From Acidobacteriota bacterium (GTDB lineage: Bacteria; Acidobacteriota; Vicinamibacteria; Vicinamibacterales; UBA2999), in contig JADZBZ010000228.1 of the NCBI GenBank assembly GCA_020851835.1, forward strand, positions 1 to 13,237: DNA of 13,237 nt. Direction: 5' to 3'. This document shows positions 6,360 to 13,237 of this stretch, piece by piece. The position numbers were made by a program, and so were the translations under genes. Within the stretch, counting starts at the first letter, position 1. The number at the start of each line of letters is the position of its first letter. The notes below the pieces were generated by a model. It saw only the letters and a list, made by a program, of their open reading frames with translations, made no database searches and was not told where the DNA came from.

Positions 6360-8182
6360 GCGCCTCGCTCCTGCGCCTGATCACGTGCGGCAGCGTGGAC
6401 GACGGGAAGTCCACGTTGATCGGACGGCTCCTGTACGAGGCGCGCGCGGTGTTCGACGATCAGTTCCGAGCCCTCGAGTCCGATTCGCGGAAGTTCGGCA
6501 CTCAGGGGAACCGGCTCGACTTCGCCCTGCTGGTGGACGGCCTGCAGGCCGAGCGCGAGCAGGGCATCACGATCGACGTGGCGTACCGGTATTTCGCCAC
6601 CGCCGCCCGGCGGTTCATCGTGGCAGATGCGCCGGGTCACGAGCAGTACACCCGCAACATGGCTACCGGCGCCTCGACGGCGGGCCTGGCCATCATCCTG
6701 GTCGACGCTCGGAAGGGCCTGCTGCCCCAAACCCACCGGCACACACGCATCGTCGCCATGATGGGCATCGAGCACGTGCTGCTGGCCGTCAACAAGATGG
6801 ACCTGGTTGGCTATCGGCAGGAAGTCTACGACGCCGTCGTGGACGCGTACGCGCCGTTTGCCGTCGCCTGCGGCATCGGCAGCGTGCGGCCGATGCCGAT
6901 TTCGGCGCTCGAAGGCGACAACCTGACGGCGCCGAGCCCGTCGATGCCCTGGTACGACGGCCCGACGGTCATGCGTTACCTCGAGACGGTGGACGTCAGC
7001 AGGCCGCCGTCGGTCGGCCCCTTCCGCATGCCGGTGCAGTGGGTGAATCGGCCAGGCGCGGAGTTTCGCGGCTTCGCCGGGCGAGTGTCGGCCGGCGCCG
7101 TGCACCCGGGCGATCGCGTGCGGGTCGTGCCATCCGGGGTCGAGACGCGCGTGAGAGCTATCGTCGCCTGGGACGGCGATCGCCCGCGGGCGGAAGCCGG
7201 AGAGTCGATCACCGTGACCCTTGGGGACGAAGTGGATGTCTCACGGGGTGACGTCCTGGCGGCCGCCGACGCGCCGCCTGAAGTGGCTGACCAGTTCGAG
7301 GCCCGTCTGTTGTGGATGGGGAGCCATCCGATGATTCCCGGCCGCCCCTACCTGCTGAAGTCCCACGCGAAGGAAGTGCGCGCGTCGGTGACCTCCATCA
7401 AGCACCGTGTGGACGTGGGTACGGACGCCCGGCTGGCGTCCCGGACGCTGACCCTGAACGAGATTGGCGTCGTGACGCTGTCCACGGCCCAGCCCATTCC
7501 ATTCGAGCCGTACGCCGTCAGCCGTACGCTGGGCGGCTTCATCCTGATCGACCCGTTCACCTTCGAAACCGTCGGGGCGGGCCTCATCGACTTCGCGCTG
7601 CGGCGCGCGTCGAACGTCCACTGGCAGGCGGTCGAGGTGTCACGGGCCGGTCGCGCCGGGATGAAGCACCAGCATCCCTGCTGCGTGTGGTTCACGGGCC
7701 TGTCGGGCGCCGGCAAGTCCACCATTGCGAGCCGCCTGGAACAGCAGTTGTACGCCGCGGGCCGCCACACCTACCTGCTCGACGGCGACAACGTCCGCCA
7801 TGGGCTCAACCGCGACCTCGGCTTCACCGAGGCCGATCGGGCCGAGAACATCCGCCGGGTCGCCGAGGTGGCGCGCCTCATGGTCGACGCCGGCCTCATC
7901 GTCCTCGTGGCGTTCATCTCGCCATTTCGGGCCGAACGCCGGCTCGCGCGCGGTCTTTTCGCGGAGGGCGAGTTCATCGAAGTGCACGTGGACACGTCGC
8001 TCGAGGAGTGCGAGCGCCGCGACACCAAGGGCCTGTATGCAAAGGCACGCCGCGGCGAGCTGCCCAATTTCACGGGCATCGACAGCCCGTACGAAGCCCC
8101 TGACGCGCCGGAAGTGCGCCTCGTCACCAGCGGCCTGTCACCGGATGCGTGCGCGACGCACGTGTTCGATCGGCTCCCGTAA
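6356..8182 (+). CDS. cysNC: CysN-CysC fusion: sulfate adenylyltransferase GTPase subunit / APS kinase
   Basis: 608 aa from the proposed CTG start. Residues 1 to about 435 are CysN, an EF-Tu-like GTPase that powers ATP sulfurylase: P-loop GSVDDGKS (12-19), switch I GITID (70-74), DAPGHEQYTRNM, NKMD (146-149), then beta-barrel domains. Residues about 440-608 are CysC, which phosphorylates APS to PAPS: P-loop GLSGAGKS (448-455), DGDNVRHGLNRDLGF, and FISPFRAERR with the conserved Ser522. The fusion is well known in bacteria. The start is unusual: the reading frame has no ATG, GTG or TTG between 5894 and the P-loop. CTG at 6356 overlaps the cysD TGA as CTGA, has GGGAGG seven bases upstream, and gives SASLLRLITCGSVDDGKS, aligning with the E. 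coli SLLRFLTCGSVDDGKS segment. Function is near certain; the start codon is inferred. Confidence 0.95.
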   Translation: MSASLLRLITCGSVDDGKSTLIGRLLYEARAVFDDQFRALESDSRKFGTQGNRLDFALLVDGLQAEREQGITIDVAYRYFATAARRFIVADAPGHEQYTRNMATGASTAGLAIILVDARKGLLPQTHRHTRIVAMMGIEHVLLAVNKMDLVGYRQEVYDAVVDAYAPFAVACGIGSVRPMPISALEGDNLTAPSPSMPWYDGPTVMRYLETVDVSRPPSVGPFRMPVQWVNRPGAEFRGFAGRVSAGAVHPGDRVRVVPSGVETRVRAIVAWDGDRPRAEAGESITVTLGDEVDVSRGDVLAAADAPPEVADQFEARLLWMGSHPMIPGRPYLLKSHAKEVRASVTSIKHRVDVGTDARLASRTLTLNEIGVVTLSTAQPIPFEPYAVSRTLGGFILIDPFTFETVGAGLIDFALRRASNVHWQAVEVSRAGRAGMKHQHPCCVWFTGLSGAGKSTIASRLEQQLYAAGRHTYLLDGDNVRHGLNRDLGFTEADRAENIRRVAEVARLMVDAGLIVLVAFISPFRAERRLARGLFAEGEFIEVHVDTSLEECERRDTKGLYAKARRGELPNFTGIDSPYEAPDAPEVRLVTSGLSPDACATHVFDRLP

Positions 8183-8185
8183 CGC

Positions 8186-8971
8186 ATGGGCGGCGCGCAC
8201 GTCGTGGCCGGCGCCCTCACGGGACTCGTCGTCGGCATGACCGGGGTGGGAGGCGGTGCGCTGATGACGCCGATCCTGCTGCTGGTATTCGACAGCGTCC
8301 CGCTTACGGCCGTCGGCACCGACCTCTGGTTCGCGGCGATCACCAAGCTCGCCGTGTCGGGTCTACACCTGCGCCAGCGGTTGATTGACTGGCAGGTGGC
8401 CCGCCGGCTGTGGTGCGGGAGCCTGCCGGCCTCGGCCCTCACGCTGCTCTGGATGGCGTATTTCCCCGCCGATGGTGGCAGCAGGTCGATGGTCCGCCTG
8501 GCCATTGCCGTTGCCGTCGGCGTCACCGCGGTCAGCCTGCTCGCCAGGCCCATCCGCCCGGCGGGCCGCGGCGAGCGGACGCCGGAGGCGGCCATGTCTG
8601 CTCACTGGGAGGCGGGCGCGACGGTGGCGGCCGGCGCCGTGCTCGGAGCGCTGGTGACGCTGACGTCGGTCGGCGCGGGCGCCCTGGGGGCCGTCGCCCT
8701 CGTGCGGCTCTACCCCGAGAGGCTGACACCGTCCCGTCTGGTGGCGACCGACATCGCGCACGCTATTCCACTGGCGATCTGCGCCGGGGCCGGGCACCTC
8801 GCCATCAGCCAGGTCGACGGGGGCCTGCTGGCGGGCCTGCTCGCCGGCTCCATTCCGGCGGCACTCCTGGGCGCGCGCCTGTCGGTACGTGTCCCCGGGG
8901 CCCTGCTCCGGAGGCTGCTGGGCGTCGTCTTGTTGCTCATCAGCATGGCGATGCTGGGCTCGGGACGATGA
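8186..8971 (+). CDS. TauE/SafE-family membrane transporter
   Basis: 261 aa and strongly hydrophobic, with about seven or eight membrane segments in two halves. Each half opens with a glycine-rich motif of this family: GMTGVGGGALMTPILLL near the N-terminus and LTSVGAGALGAVALV in the middle. Family members move sulfite, sulfonates such as taurine or sulfoacetate, or other organic anions across the cytoplasmic membrane. The gene starts 3 nt after the cysNC stop and is surely co-transcribed with it, so a sulfate or sulfite role is likely. Import versus export cannot be told from sequence. There is no strong Shine-Dalgarno sequence, so translation probably depends on coupling to cysNC. The first ATG is preferred because the first membrane segment follows directly. 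Confidence 0.88.
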   Translation: MGGAHVVAGALTGLVVGMTGVGGGALMTPILLLVFDSVPLTAVGTDLWFAAITKLAVSGLHLRQRLIDWQVARRLWCGSLPASALTLLWMAYFPADGGSRSMVRLAIAVAVGVTAVSLLARPIRPAGRGERTPEAAMSAHWEAGATVAAGAVLGALVTLTSVGAGALGAVALVRLYPERLTPSRLVATDIAHAIPLAICAGAGHLAISQVDGGLLAGLLAGSIPAALLGARLSVRVPGALLRRLLGVVLLLISMAMLGSGR

Positions 8972-9008
8972 CACGGCGCGTACAGACGCAGCGCCTGGAC
9001 GGCGTTGA

Positions 9009-9041
9009 TACGATACCGGGATGCGGAGGAAGACTCGATGA
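9009..9041 (+). promoter_or_regulatory. Possible -10 box and 6-codon mini-ORF before the TPR membrane protein
   Basis: TACGAT (9009-9014) is followed six bases later by an ATG (9021) opening a six-codon frame (MRRKTR). Its TGA overlaps the ATG of the next gene as ATGA (9038-9041). The mini-ORF also contains the GGAGGA Shine-Dalgarno sequence (9025-9030) for that gene. The arrangement parallels the cysD leader. No -35 is seen, and the Shine-Dalgarno sequence alone could explain translation of the gene. Confidence 0.25.
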
Positions 9042-10981
9042 CCTCGCGCGTGCTCGTATCTCTGGGCATCGCCGGCGCCATCGCCGCGGCCTTTTTCCCG
9101 GTGCTGGCCTTCGCGTTCCTCAACTGGGGCGACGGGGCCGTGATTGCCGGCAACGGGTCGCTGGCTCTCCCGGGCGCCGTGCGTTGGGCGTTCACCACGA
9201 CCGATATGGAGCACTACCAGCCGGTGAGCTGGCTCGTGTGGGCAGCGGCGAGAGAGGCCTTCGGAGCCGACGCTCGTGCTTTCCATGCCTTGAACCTCGT
9301 GGCGCACGCCGTCGCCACGTGGCTGGTGTTGATGGCGGCCCGATTGATCCTGCGCCGCGCGCTGAGGGGCACGTCTCCGGCGACGGTTGACGGGGCCGCG
9401 GTGGCGGCCGCACTCCTCTTCGGCTTGCATCCACTGCGGGTCGAAGTCGTGGCGTGGGTAAGTGCTTTTCCCTACACGCTTGCCCTGGTGTGTGCGCTGT
9501 CATCGCTGGTGTGGTGGCTGAGGGCCTCGGCAGCGGAGCCGCCGCGGTCGACGCTGCCGGCACTCGCGCTGTTCGTGGCGTCGCTGCTGGCGCGTCCCGT
9601 GGCCTTCGGCCAGCCCGTGGCGCTCGTCGCCCTCGACGTGTGGCTGCACGGGCGGGGTGTCCGGCGCAGCGTGAGCAGGGCGATACCATTTGCGCTGGCG
9701 GCGCTGGGCGCCGCGGCGGCAGAGGCGGCGGCTCGCGCCCCGGGCTTTGCGGATGTTCCGTGGATGTACCGCGTGCAGTTGGCCGCCAGCGTGCCCTTCG
9801 TCTACCTCTGGCGCACGGTGGCGCCCCTGTGGCTGTCGCCGCTCGATCTGCTGCCGCTGGCTCCCGAAGCCAGCCTCGCCATCGCTGCGCTGGCGTTGAC
9901 GGGACTGCTGGTACTTTCAGCCGCAGCCTGGCACTGGCGGCGCGACCGGCCGGGCCTGGGCGCGGCCTGGGTGACCTACCTGGCCCTGCTGGCTCCGACC
10001 GCCGGTCTTGCCTTCAGCGGCCTGCAGGCGACCTCCGATCGCCACGCGTACTTCCCTGGTGTCGTCGTCGCGATTGCCGCCGCTGGTGCGGGGGCCAGGT
10101 GGGTCGGGACGCACGCGTGGCGCCGTGCCGGCGCTGCTGTTGCGGCCGCGGCGCTGGTAGCGGGCATGAGCGTGGCCGCGCGAGTGAATCTCGGGCCGTG
10201 GAGCGACTCGGTGTCGCTCTGGACGCGCGTGACGGCGCTGGATCCGTCCAATGACGTCGGGTTGTACAACCTGGGTGAGGCGCTCTCGGAGAGCGGCCGG
10301 CCGGACGAGGCCGAGAAGCGGTATCGGCAGGCGGTGGCGGTCAACCCCGGGCACGCGGCCGCGCAGGCCAACCTGAATCGCCTCGACGCTGCGCGTCTCG
10401 AGGGCGAGGGCAACGACCTGGCGGCCCGCGGCGACCTCATCCAGGCCGCCGATCGGTACGGCCGCGCGCTGCAACTGGATCCGCAGCGCACGCACGCGCA
10501 CGCCGCTCGAGGCTTGGCGCTGGTCACTCTCGGCCGCGGCGCCGAGGCGCGCGTCCACCTCGAGGAGGCCAGGAGGCTGGGGAACACCGAGGCGGGTGTC
10601 GCCAACGCGTTGGGCGTGTTGCTGGCACAGGCAGGGCAGCCGCGCGAGGCCCGTGCGGTCTTCGAAAGTGCCCTGACGAGGAAGCAGAACGACCTGGGGC
10701 TCGCGCTCAACCTGACGCACCTGCTGGCGACCACCGCGCCGGCAGACGGCGGCGATGCCGCTTTGGCGCTGCGTTTGGCGACGGCGGTGGCCGATGCGAC
10801 GGGCCGCCGCGACCCGCGAGTGGTCGACACGCTCGCCGCCGCGCTTGCCGCCAACGGCCGCATGGCCGACGCGCTCGCGGCGAACCGGCGGGCAGCGGAA
10901 CTGGCGCGGGCGCAGGGTGATGCGGAGCTTGCGCTGCAGATCACGGCCCGGGGCCGTGCGTATCGCCATTCAGAGCCGTGA
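9038..10981 (+). CDS. TMTC-like multi-spanning membrane protein with C-terminal TPRs
   Basis: 647 aa. Residues 1 to about 390 hold some nine or ten hydrophobic segments and about 400-640 hold TPR-like repeats (first one near LDPSNDVGLYNLGEALSESG). The layout and landmarks match bacterial proteins related to eukaryotic TMTC O-mannosyltransferases (GT-C fold): an Asp in the first periplasmic loop (WGD, Asp32), WAFTTTDMEHYQPVSWLVWA, HPLRVEVVAWVS (131-142), and DRHAYFPG (334-341), equivalent to the family's (E/D)RYxYLP. In most relatives as I recall them the first loop has WDDD; here it is WGDG, so only one Asp remains. Glycosyl transfer is inferred from fold and not shown. The ATG at 9038 is chosen because GGAGGA lies seven bases upstream; a TTG at 9005 lacks one. 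It starts 66 bp after tauE and could be read from the cys transcript. Confidence 0.75.
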   Translation: MTSRVLVSLGIAGAIAAAFFPVLAFAFLNWGDGAVIAGNGSLALPGAVRWAFTTTDMEHYQPVSWLVWAAAREAFGADARAFHALNLVAHAVATWLVLMAARLILRRALRGTSPATVDGAAVAAALLFGLHPLRVEVVAWVSAFPYTLALVCALSSLVWWLRASAAEPPRSTLPALALFVASLLARPVAFGQPVALVALDVWLHGRGVRRSVSRAIPFALAALGAAAAEAAARAPGFADVPWMYRVQLAASVPFVYLWRTVAPLWLSPLDLLPLAPEASLAIAALALTGLLVLSAAAWHWRRDRPGLGAAWVTYLALLAPTAGLAFSGLQATSDRHAYFPGVVVAIAAAGAGARWVGTHAWRRAGAAVAAAALVAGMSVAARVNLGPWSDSVSLWTRVTALDPSNDVGLYNLGEALSESGRPDEAEKRYRQAVAVNPGHAAAQANLNRLDAARLEGEGNDLAARGDLIQAADRYGRALQLDPQRTHAHAARGLALVTLGRGAEARVHLEEARRLGNTEAGVANALGVLLAQAGQPREARAVFESALTRKQNDLGLALNLTHLLATTAPADGGDAALALRLATAVADATGRRDPRVVDTLAAALAANGRMADALAANRRAAELARAQGDAELALQITARGRAYRHSEP

Positions 10982-11001
10982 CCTACCGGTGTCGTAACGA
11001 T

Positions 11002-11042
11002 TGGCGCGGGCCGAGCGAACCCGCCTGTGGCCGATCGCGCCA
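11002..11042. terminator. Hairpin in the convergent gap between TPR protein and prenyltransferase genes
   Basis: TGGCGCG (11002-11008) pairs perfectly with CGCGCCA (11036-11042). Directly inside, GGCC (11009-11012) can pair with GGCC (11029-11032), leaving a 3-nt bulge, and GCG/CGC may extend the stem. It fills the 76-bp gap between converging stops (10981 and 11058), a fitting place for a shared terminator. No T-tract follows on either strand. Confidence 0.35.
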
Positions 11043-11057
11043 CGGTGTTGTCCCGGT

Positions 11058-12005
11058 TCACCCTCCGACCAGCGAGCCTGCGCCGAGACCGAGCGCCATC
11101 AACAAGAACGACATCAGCTTCCAGCCTTGGGCCGCGACGAGGTTCTCTACTTCGAGCGTCGATGCGGCGACGACCCGTCGCAGACGGCGCGCTGCGGCGA
11201 TCCCGAACGGAAGGCCCGCGAGGCCAAGCCAGATGGATCGTGGCAGACCAAGCGCGGGGAGCGCGACCACCATCGCCGATGCGGTCGCGATGATGACGGT
11301 GAACCCGATGGCTGCGGTCTGGTGGCCGAGCCGCACGACGAGGGTGGGCTTGCCGGCGAGGGCGTCCGCACGGCTGTCAGGGAACTCGTTGATCCACAGG
11401 AACGCCACGATCGCCAGCCCCAGCGGCGCCGACGTGACTGTCACGTCGCGACCGATGTTGCCTCGCTGCACGAGGTAGGTCCCGGAGGCGATGATGGGGC
11501 CGTAGCTGATCGCGACGGCGAGCTCGCCAAAGCCGCGGTAGACGAGCCCGAGCGGTGGAGCGTGGTAGAAGAACGCGAGCGCAGCACCCGCGAGCCCCAG
11601 CCATATTACGGAAGGCTCACGCACCACCACGATGAGCATGCCAGCGCTGCCACCCAAGAAATAAAAGACAGCCGCCACGAGACCCGTCGTTCGGCGGCTG
11701 AGTAGGCCTTCCACTATCACGCGCTTGCCTCCCGAGAACGGCGTGCGCTCCTCTGCCTGGATTGCCTGGTCCGTTCCAGAATCCCAGTCGAAGATCTCGC
11801 CCGACGCATTCTTGGCTGCTTCGATGCAGACAATCCCGAACGCCGTGATCGCGAACCAACTCCACGAGATGTCACCGTGCGCGGCCGCAGCGCACGCGCC
11901 CACGAACATCGATGCGGCCGACGCGAGCGTGATCTTCGGATCGGCGAGGCGGTAGACGCCCTGCCAGAAATCCGAGTCGTGGATCGAGATCGACGCCGGC
12001 GCCAT
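11058..12005 (-). CDS. UbiA-family prenyltransferase (MenA-like)
   Basis: 315 aa with about eight or nine membrane segments. UbiA enzymes attach a polyprenyl chain to an aromatic or other acceptor within the inner membrane. The first Asp-rich site is NASGEIFDWDSGTD (66-79), followed by RTPFSGGKRVIVEGLL, a segment seen in MenA-type members. The second is NEFPDSRADALAGKPTLVVRLG (206-227), split here by a membrane helix, with Asp210 and Asp214. In the first site the usual Asn-Asp pair before the aromatic residue is Gly69-Glu70, a deviation. Menaquinone synthesis (dihydroxynaphthoate prenylation) is the nearest guess, but the acceptor cannot be set from sequence. The ATG at 12005 lies 2 nt beyond the permease stop, so the two are one transcript. 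The frame runs on upstream to 12461, but that part is antisense-like noise within the permease gene. Confidence 0.85.
   Translation of the reverse strand: MAPASISIHDSDFWQGVYRLADPKITLASAASMFVGACAAAAHGDISWSWFAITAFGIVCIEAAKNASGEIFDWDSGTDQAIQAEERTPFSGGKRVIVEGLLSRRTTGLVAAVFYFLGGSAGMLIVVVREPSVIWLGLAGAALAFFYHAPPLGLVYRGFGELAVAISYGPIIASGTYLVQRGNIGRDVTVTSAPLGLAIVAFLWINEFPDSRADALAGKPTLVVRLGHQTAAIGFTVIIATASAMVVALPALGLPRSIWLGLAGLPFGIAAARRLRRVVAASTLEVENLVAAQGWKLMSFLLMALGLGAGSLVGG
11430..11448. repeat. Perfect 9-bp inverted repeat inside the prenyltransferase gene
   Basis: CGACGTGAC (11430-11438) and GTCACGTCG (11440-11448) are exact inverted copies separated by a single T. The element lies in coding sequence (residues near RDVTVTSA), so it may be a coincidence. 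Its core GTGAC/GTCAC resembles the palindrome at 5357-5364. Confidence 0.6.
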
Positions 12006-12007
12006 GC

Positions 12008-13237
12008 CTATTTCGCGCGGCGGCGGGACCGCCAGTACAGCCAGAGGCCGAGGCCGATCGGTCCCAGCACGCCAGCCGCCATCTTCCACTCGAACATGCC
12101 TGCATTCGCCACGTCGTCGCCAGGCAGGAACGCTGCCAGGATGCCAGCGGTGGTGACCGTGGCGCCGACCGCGGCGGCGGCACGTTGCCGCACGCCGGCC
12201 GTATCGAGCGTGAGCAGGGCGAGGAAGGTGTAGACGAACGGCACCAGGTTGATCACCACCGACGCGCGGAGCAGCACCTGGTAGGCCTCCGCCACGCTCG
12301 ATCCGGTCAGCGACAGCGCGGTGAACCCCGCCGAGAACAGGGCGCACGTGATGAGGGCGACGTGAGGAGAGCCCCACCGCGGATGTACGCGGCCCAGGGC
12401 GGCAGGCAGCGCGCGGTCGATGCCGGCGACGAACGGAATGCGGGCTGGCCCCGCAAACCATGCCGAGGCCGCTCCGCCGACCGACACCGCCATGACCAGG
12501 GCAATCGGAGGCACCAGCCAGCTCGCACCTGCCGCATCCGCTCCACGGCTCACGGCCTGCATCACCCCCTGAATCGCTCCCATCTCAGACGAAGGCACCA
12601 GCGCCAGCAGGGCGTCGGTGACGAGCAGATAGCCCACCAGTGCGACGATGCCCGTAATCACGATCGCTCGTGGGATGTCACGCTCGGGATGCCGGATTTC
12701 GTCAGCCATCGTCGAGGCCAGCTCGACGCCGATGAAGGCAAAACACATGACGCTGAGCCCGCCCGCCATGTCGAGAACCGTGCCGTCCACGAGGGCCGGC
12801 GTGGTGGCGGTGCCCTCGCTTCGGGCCACGGCCGCCGCCACCGCCAGCAGCAGCACGGCGCCCAGGCTGCCCACGCCCCCGATGTTGTTGATCCACTTGC
12901 CCACGCCCATGCCGCGCACGTTGGCGACGGTGATGAGGGCGAGCCACCCGAACGAGATCGAGGCCACGAACCACTTCTCGTCCACCAGGGCAGCCGTCGG
13001 CGCACCGCCAGCGAACGCCACGATGCCCGCGAGGTACACGAGAAGCACGGGCACGTAGAGCAGGTTGCAGATCCAGTAGCACCAGCCCGCGATGAAGCCG
13101 TGGAGGTCGCCGAAGTGGCGGCGCGTCCACAGGTAGACGCCGCCTTCGCCAGGATAGCGGCGCGACAGCGCCAGCACGGCGAGCCCCTCGGGGACGAAGA
13201 AGGCGGCCCAGGCCACGACCCACAGCAGCAGCGTGGC
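12008..13237 (-). CDS. APC-superfamily amino-acid permease, start outside window
   Basis: The frame is open to the window edge; 409 codons are visible and about 30-40 N-terminal residues are probably missing. It is very hydrophobic, with some eleven membrane segments in view. Family landmarks: LALSRRYPGEGGVYLWTRRH near the visible start (second membrane segment and the following loop), HGFIAGWCYWICNLLYVP, and FAFIGVELASTMADEIRHPE followed by RDIPRA, a signature of APC amino-acid transporters. The product is an inner-membrane carrier for an amino acid or related amine; the substrate is not predictable here. A GTG at 13216 would be an internal start and is rejected, as the preceding codons (ATLLLWVVAWAAFF) continue a membrane helix. 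It sits 2 nt upstream of the prenyltransferase gene, with no obvious metabolic link. Confidence 0.9.
   Translation of the reverse strand, partial: ATLLLWVVAWAAFFVPEGLAVLALSRRYPGEGGVYLWTRRHFGDLHGFIAGWCYWICNLLYVPVLLVYLAGIVAFAGGAPTAALVDEKWFVASISFGWLALITVANVRGMGVGKWINNIGGVGSLGAVLLLAVAAAVARSEGTATTPALVDGTVLDMAGGLSVMCFAFIGVELASTMADEIRHPERDIPRAIVITGIVALVGYLLVTDALLALVPSSEMGAIQGVMQAVSRGADAAGASWLVPPIALVMAVSVGGAASAWFAGPARIPFVAGIDRALPAALGRVHPRWGSPHVALITCALFSAGFTALSLTGSSVAEAYQVLLRASVVINLVPFVYTFLALLTLDTAGVRQRAAAAVGATVTTAGILAAFLPGDDVANAGMFEWKMAAGVLGPIGLGLWLYWRSRRRAK

Noticed and set aside
6349..6360. Programmed -1 frameshift fusing CysD to CysNC
   Set aside because: No slippery heptamer is present around TACTTCTGA, whereas a well-placed GGGAGG and a CTGA overlap favour reinitiation.
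9005..9037. TTG start at 9005 for the TMTC-like protein
   Set aside because: It adds a charged segment before the first membrane helix and has no Shine-Dalgarno sequence, while the ATG at 9038 has GGAGGA at ideal spacing.
12006..12461. Upstream extension of the prenyltransferase frame
   Set aside because: The added residues are Arg/Pro-rich shadow sequence of the permease gene. UbiA homology begins just after the ATG at 12005.
1..13237. tRNA, rRNA, CRISPR arrays, insertion sequences, prophage or riboswitch
   Set aside because: I looked for direct-repeat arrays, transposase-like proteins, terminal inverted repeats, tRNA-like cloverleaf ends and long non-coding leaders and saw none. The intergenic gaps are too short for a riboswitch.

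Overview
The window is GC-rich, densely coded DNA with short intergenic gaps. A LolA homologue, a lipoprotein secretin and a periplasmic M61 peptidase point to a diderm (Gram-negative-type) bacterium. Gene content, GC richness and a probable leaderless -10/ATG start fit Acidobacteriota, perhaps Vicinamibacteria. That placement is inference from general resemblance, not from a marker gene. I see no phage, IS, CRISPR, tRNA or rRNA signal, and no stretch above about 160 bp without a gene.

Layout. (1) 1-1056 (+) is the 3' part of a divergent MurA (UDP-GlcNAc enolpyruvyl transferase) with Asp in place of the usual catalytic Cys. It converges on a minus-strand envelope operon. (2) 5315-1121 (-) is that operon: an M61 (glycyl-aminopeptidase-like) exported peptidase, then LolA (lipoprotein carrier), then a lipoprotein that fuses TPRs to a secretin pore. 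A good sigma-70-like promoter lies just upstream at 5337-5365. (3) 5416-8971 (+) is a sulfate-activation operon, divergent from (2): a 17-residue leader ORF, cysD, a cysN-cysC fusion and a TauE/SafE membrane transporter. The genes are tightly coupled (TAATG overlap, CTGA overlap, 3-nt gap). CysNC apparently starts at a CTG codon. (4) 9038-10981 (+) encodes a multi-membrane-span protein with a C-terminal TPR region that resembles the TMTC-type O-mannosyltransferase-like family. (5) 13237-11058 (-) is a two-gene unit converging on (4): an APC amino-acid permease (its start lies outside the window) and a UbiA/MenA-type prenyltransferase.

How the parts work together. CysD and CysNC convert sulfate and ATP to APS and then PAPS, and the TauE-like protein probably moves a sulfur oxyanion or organosulfonate across the inner membrane. 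No PAPS reductase or sulfite reductase is in the window, so PAPS could feed assimilation or sulfation. LolA and the TPR-secretin lipoprotein could be functionally linked, because LolA shuttles lipoproteins to the outer membrane where a secretin must assemble. The most notable points are the non-canonical CTG start of cysNC, the probable leaderless leader ORF overlapping the cysD start, the Cys-to-Asp MurA, and the possibly self-piloting secretin. I did not find a convincing wholly new multi-gene system.
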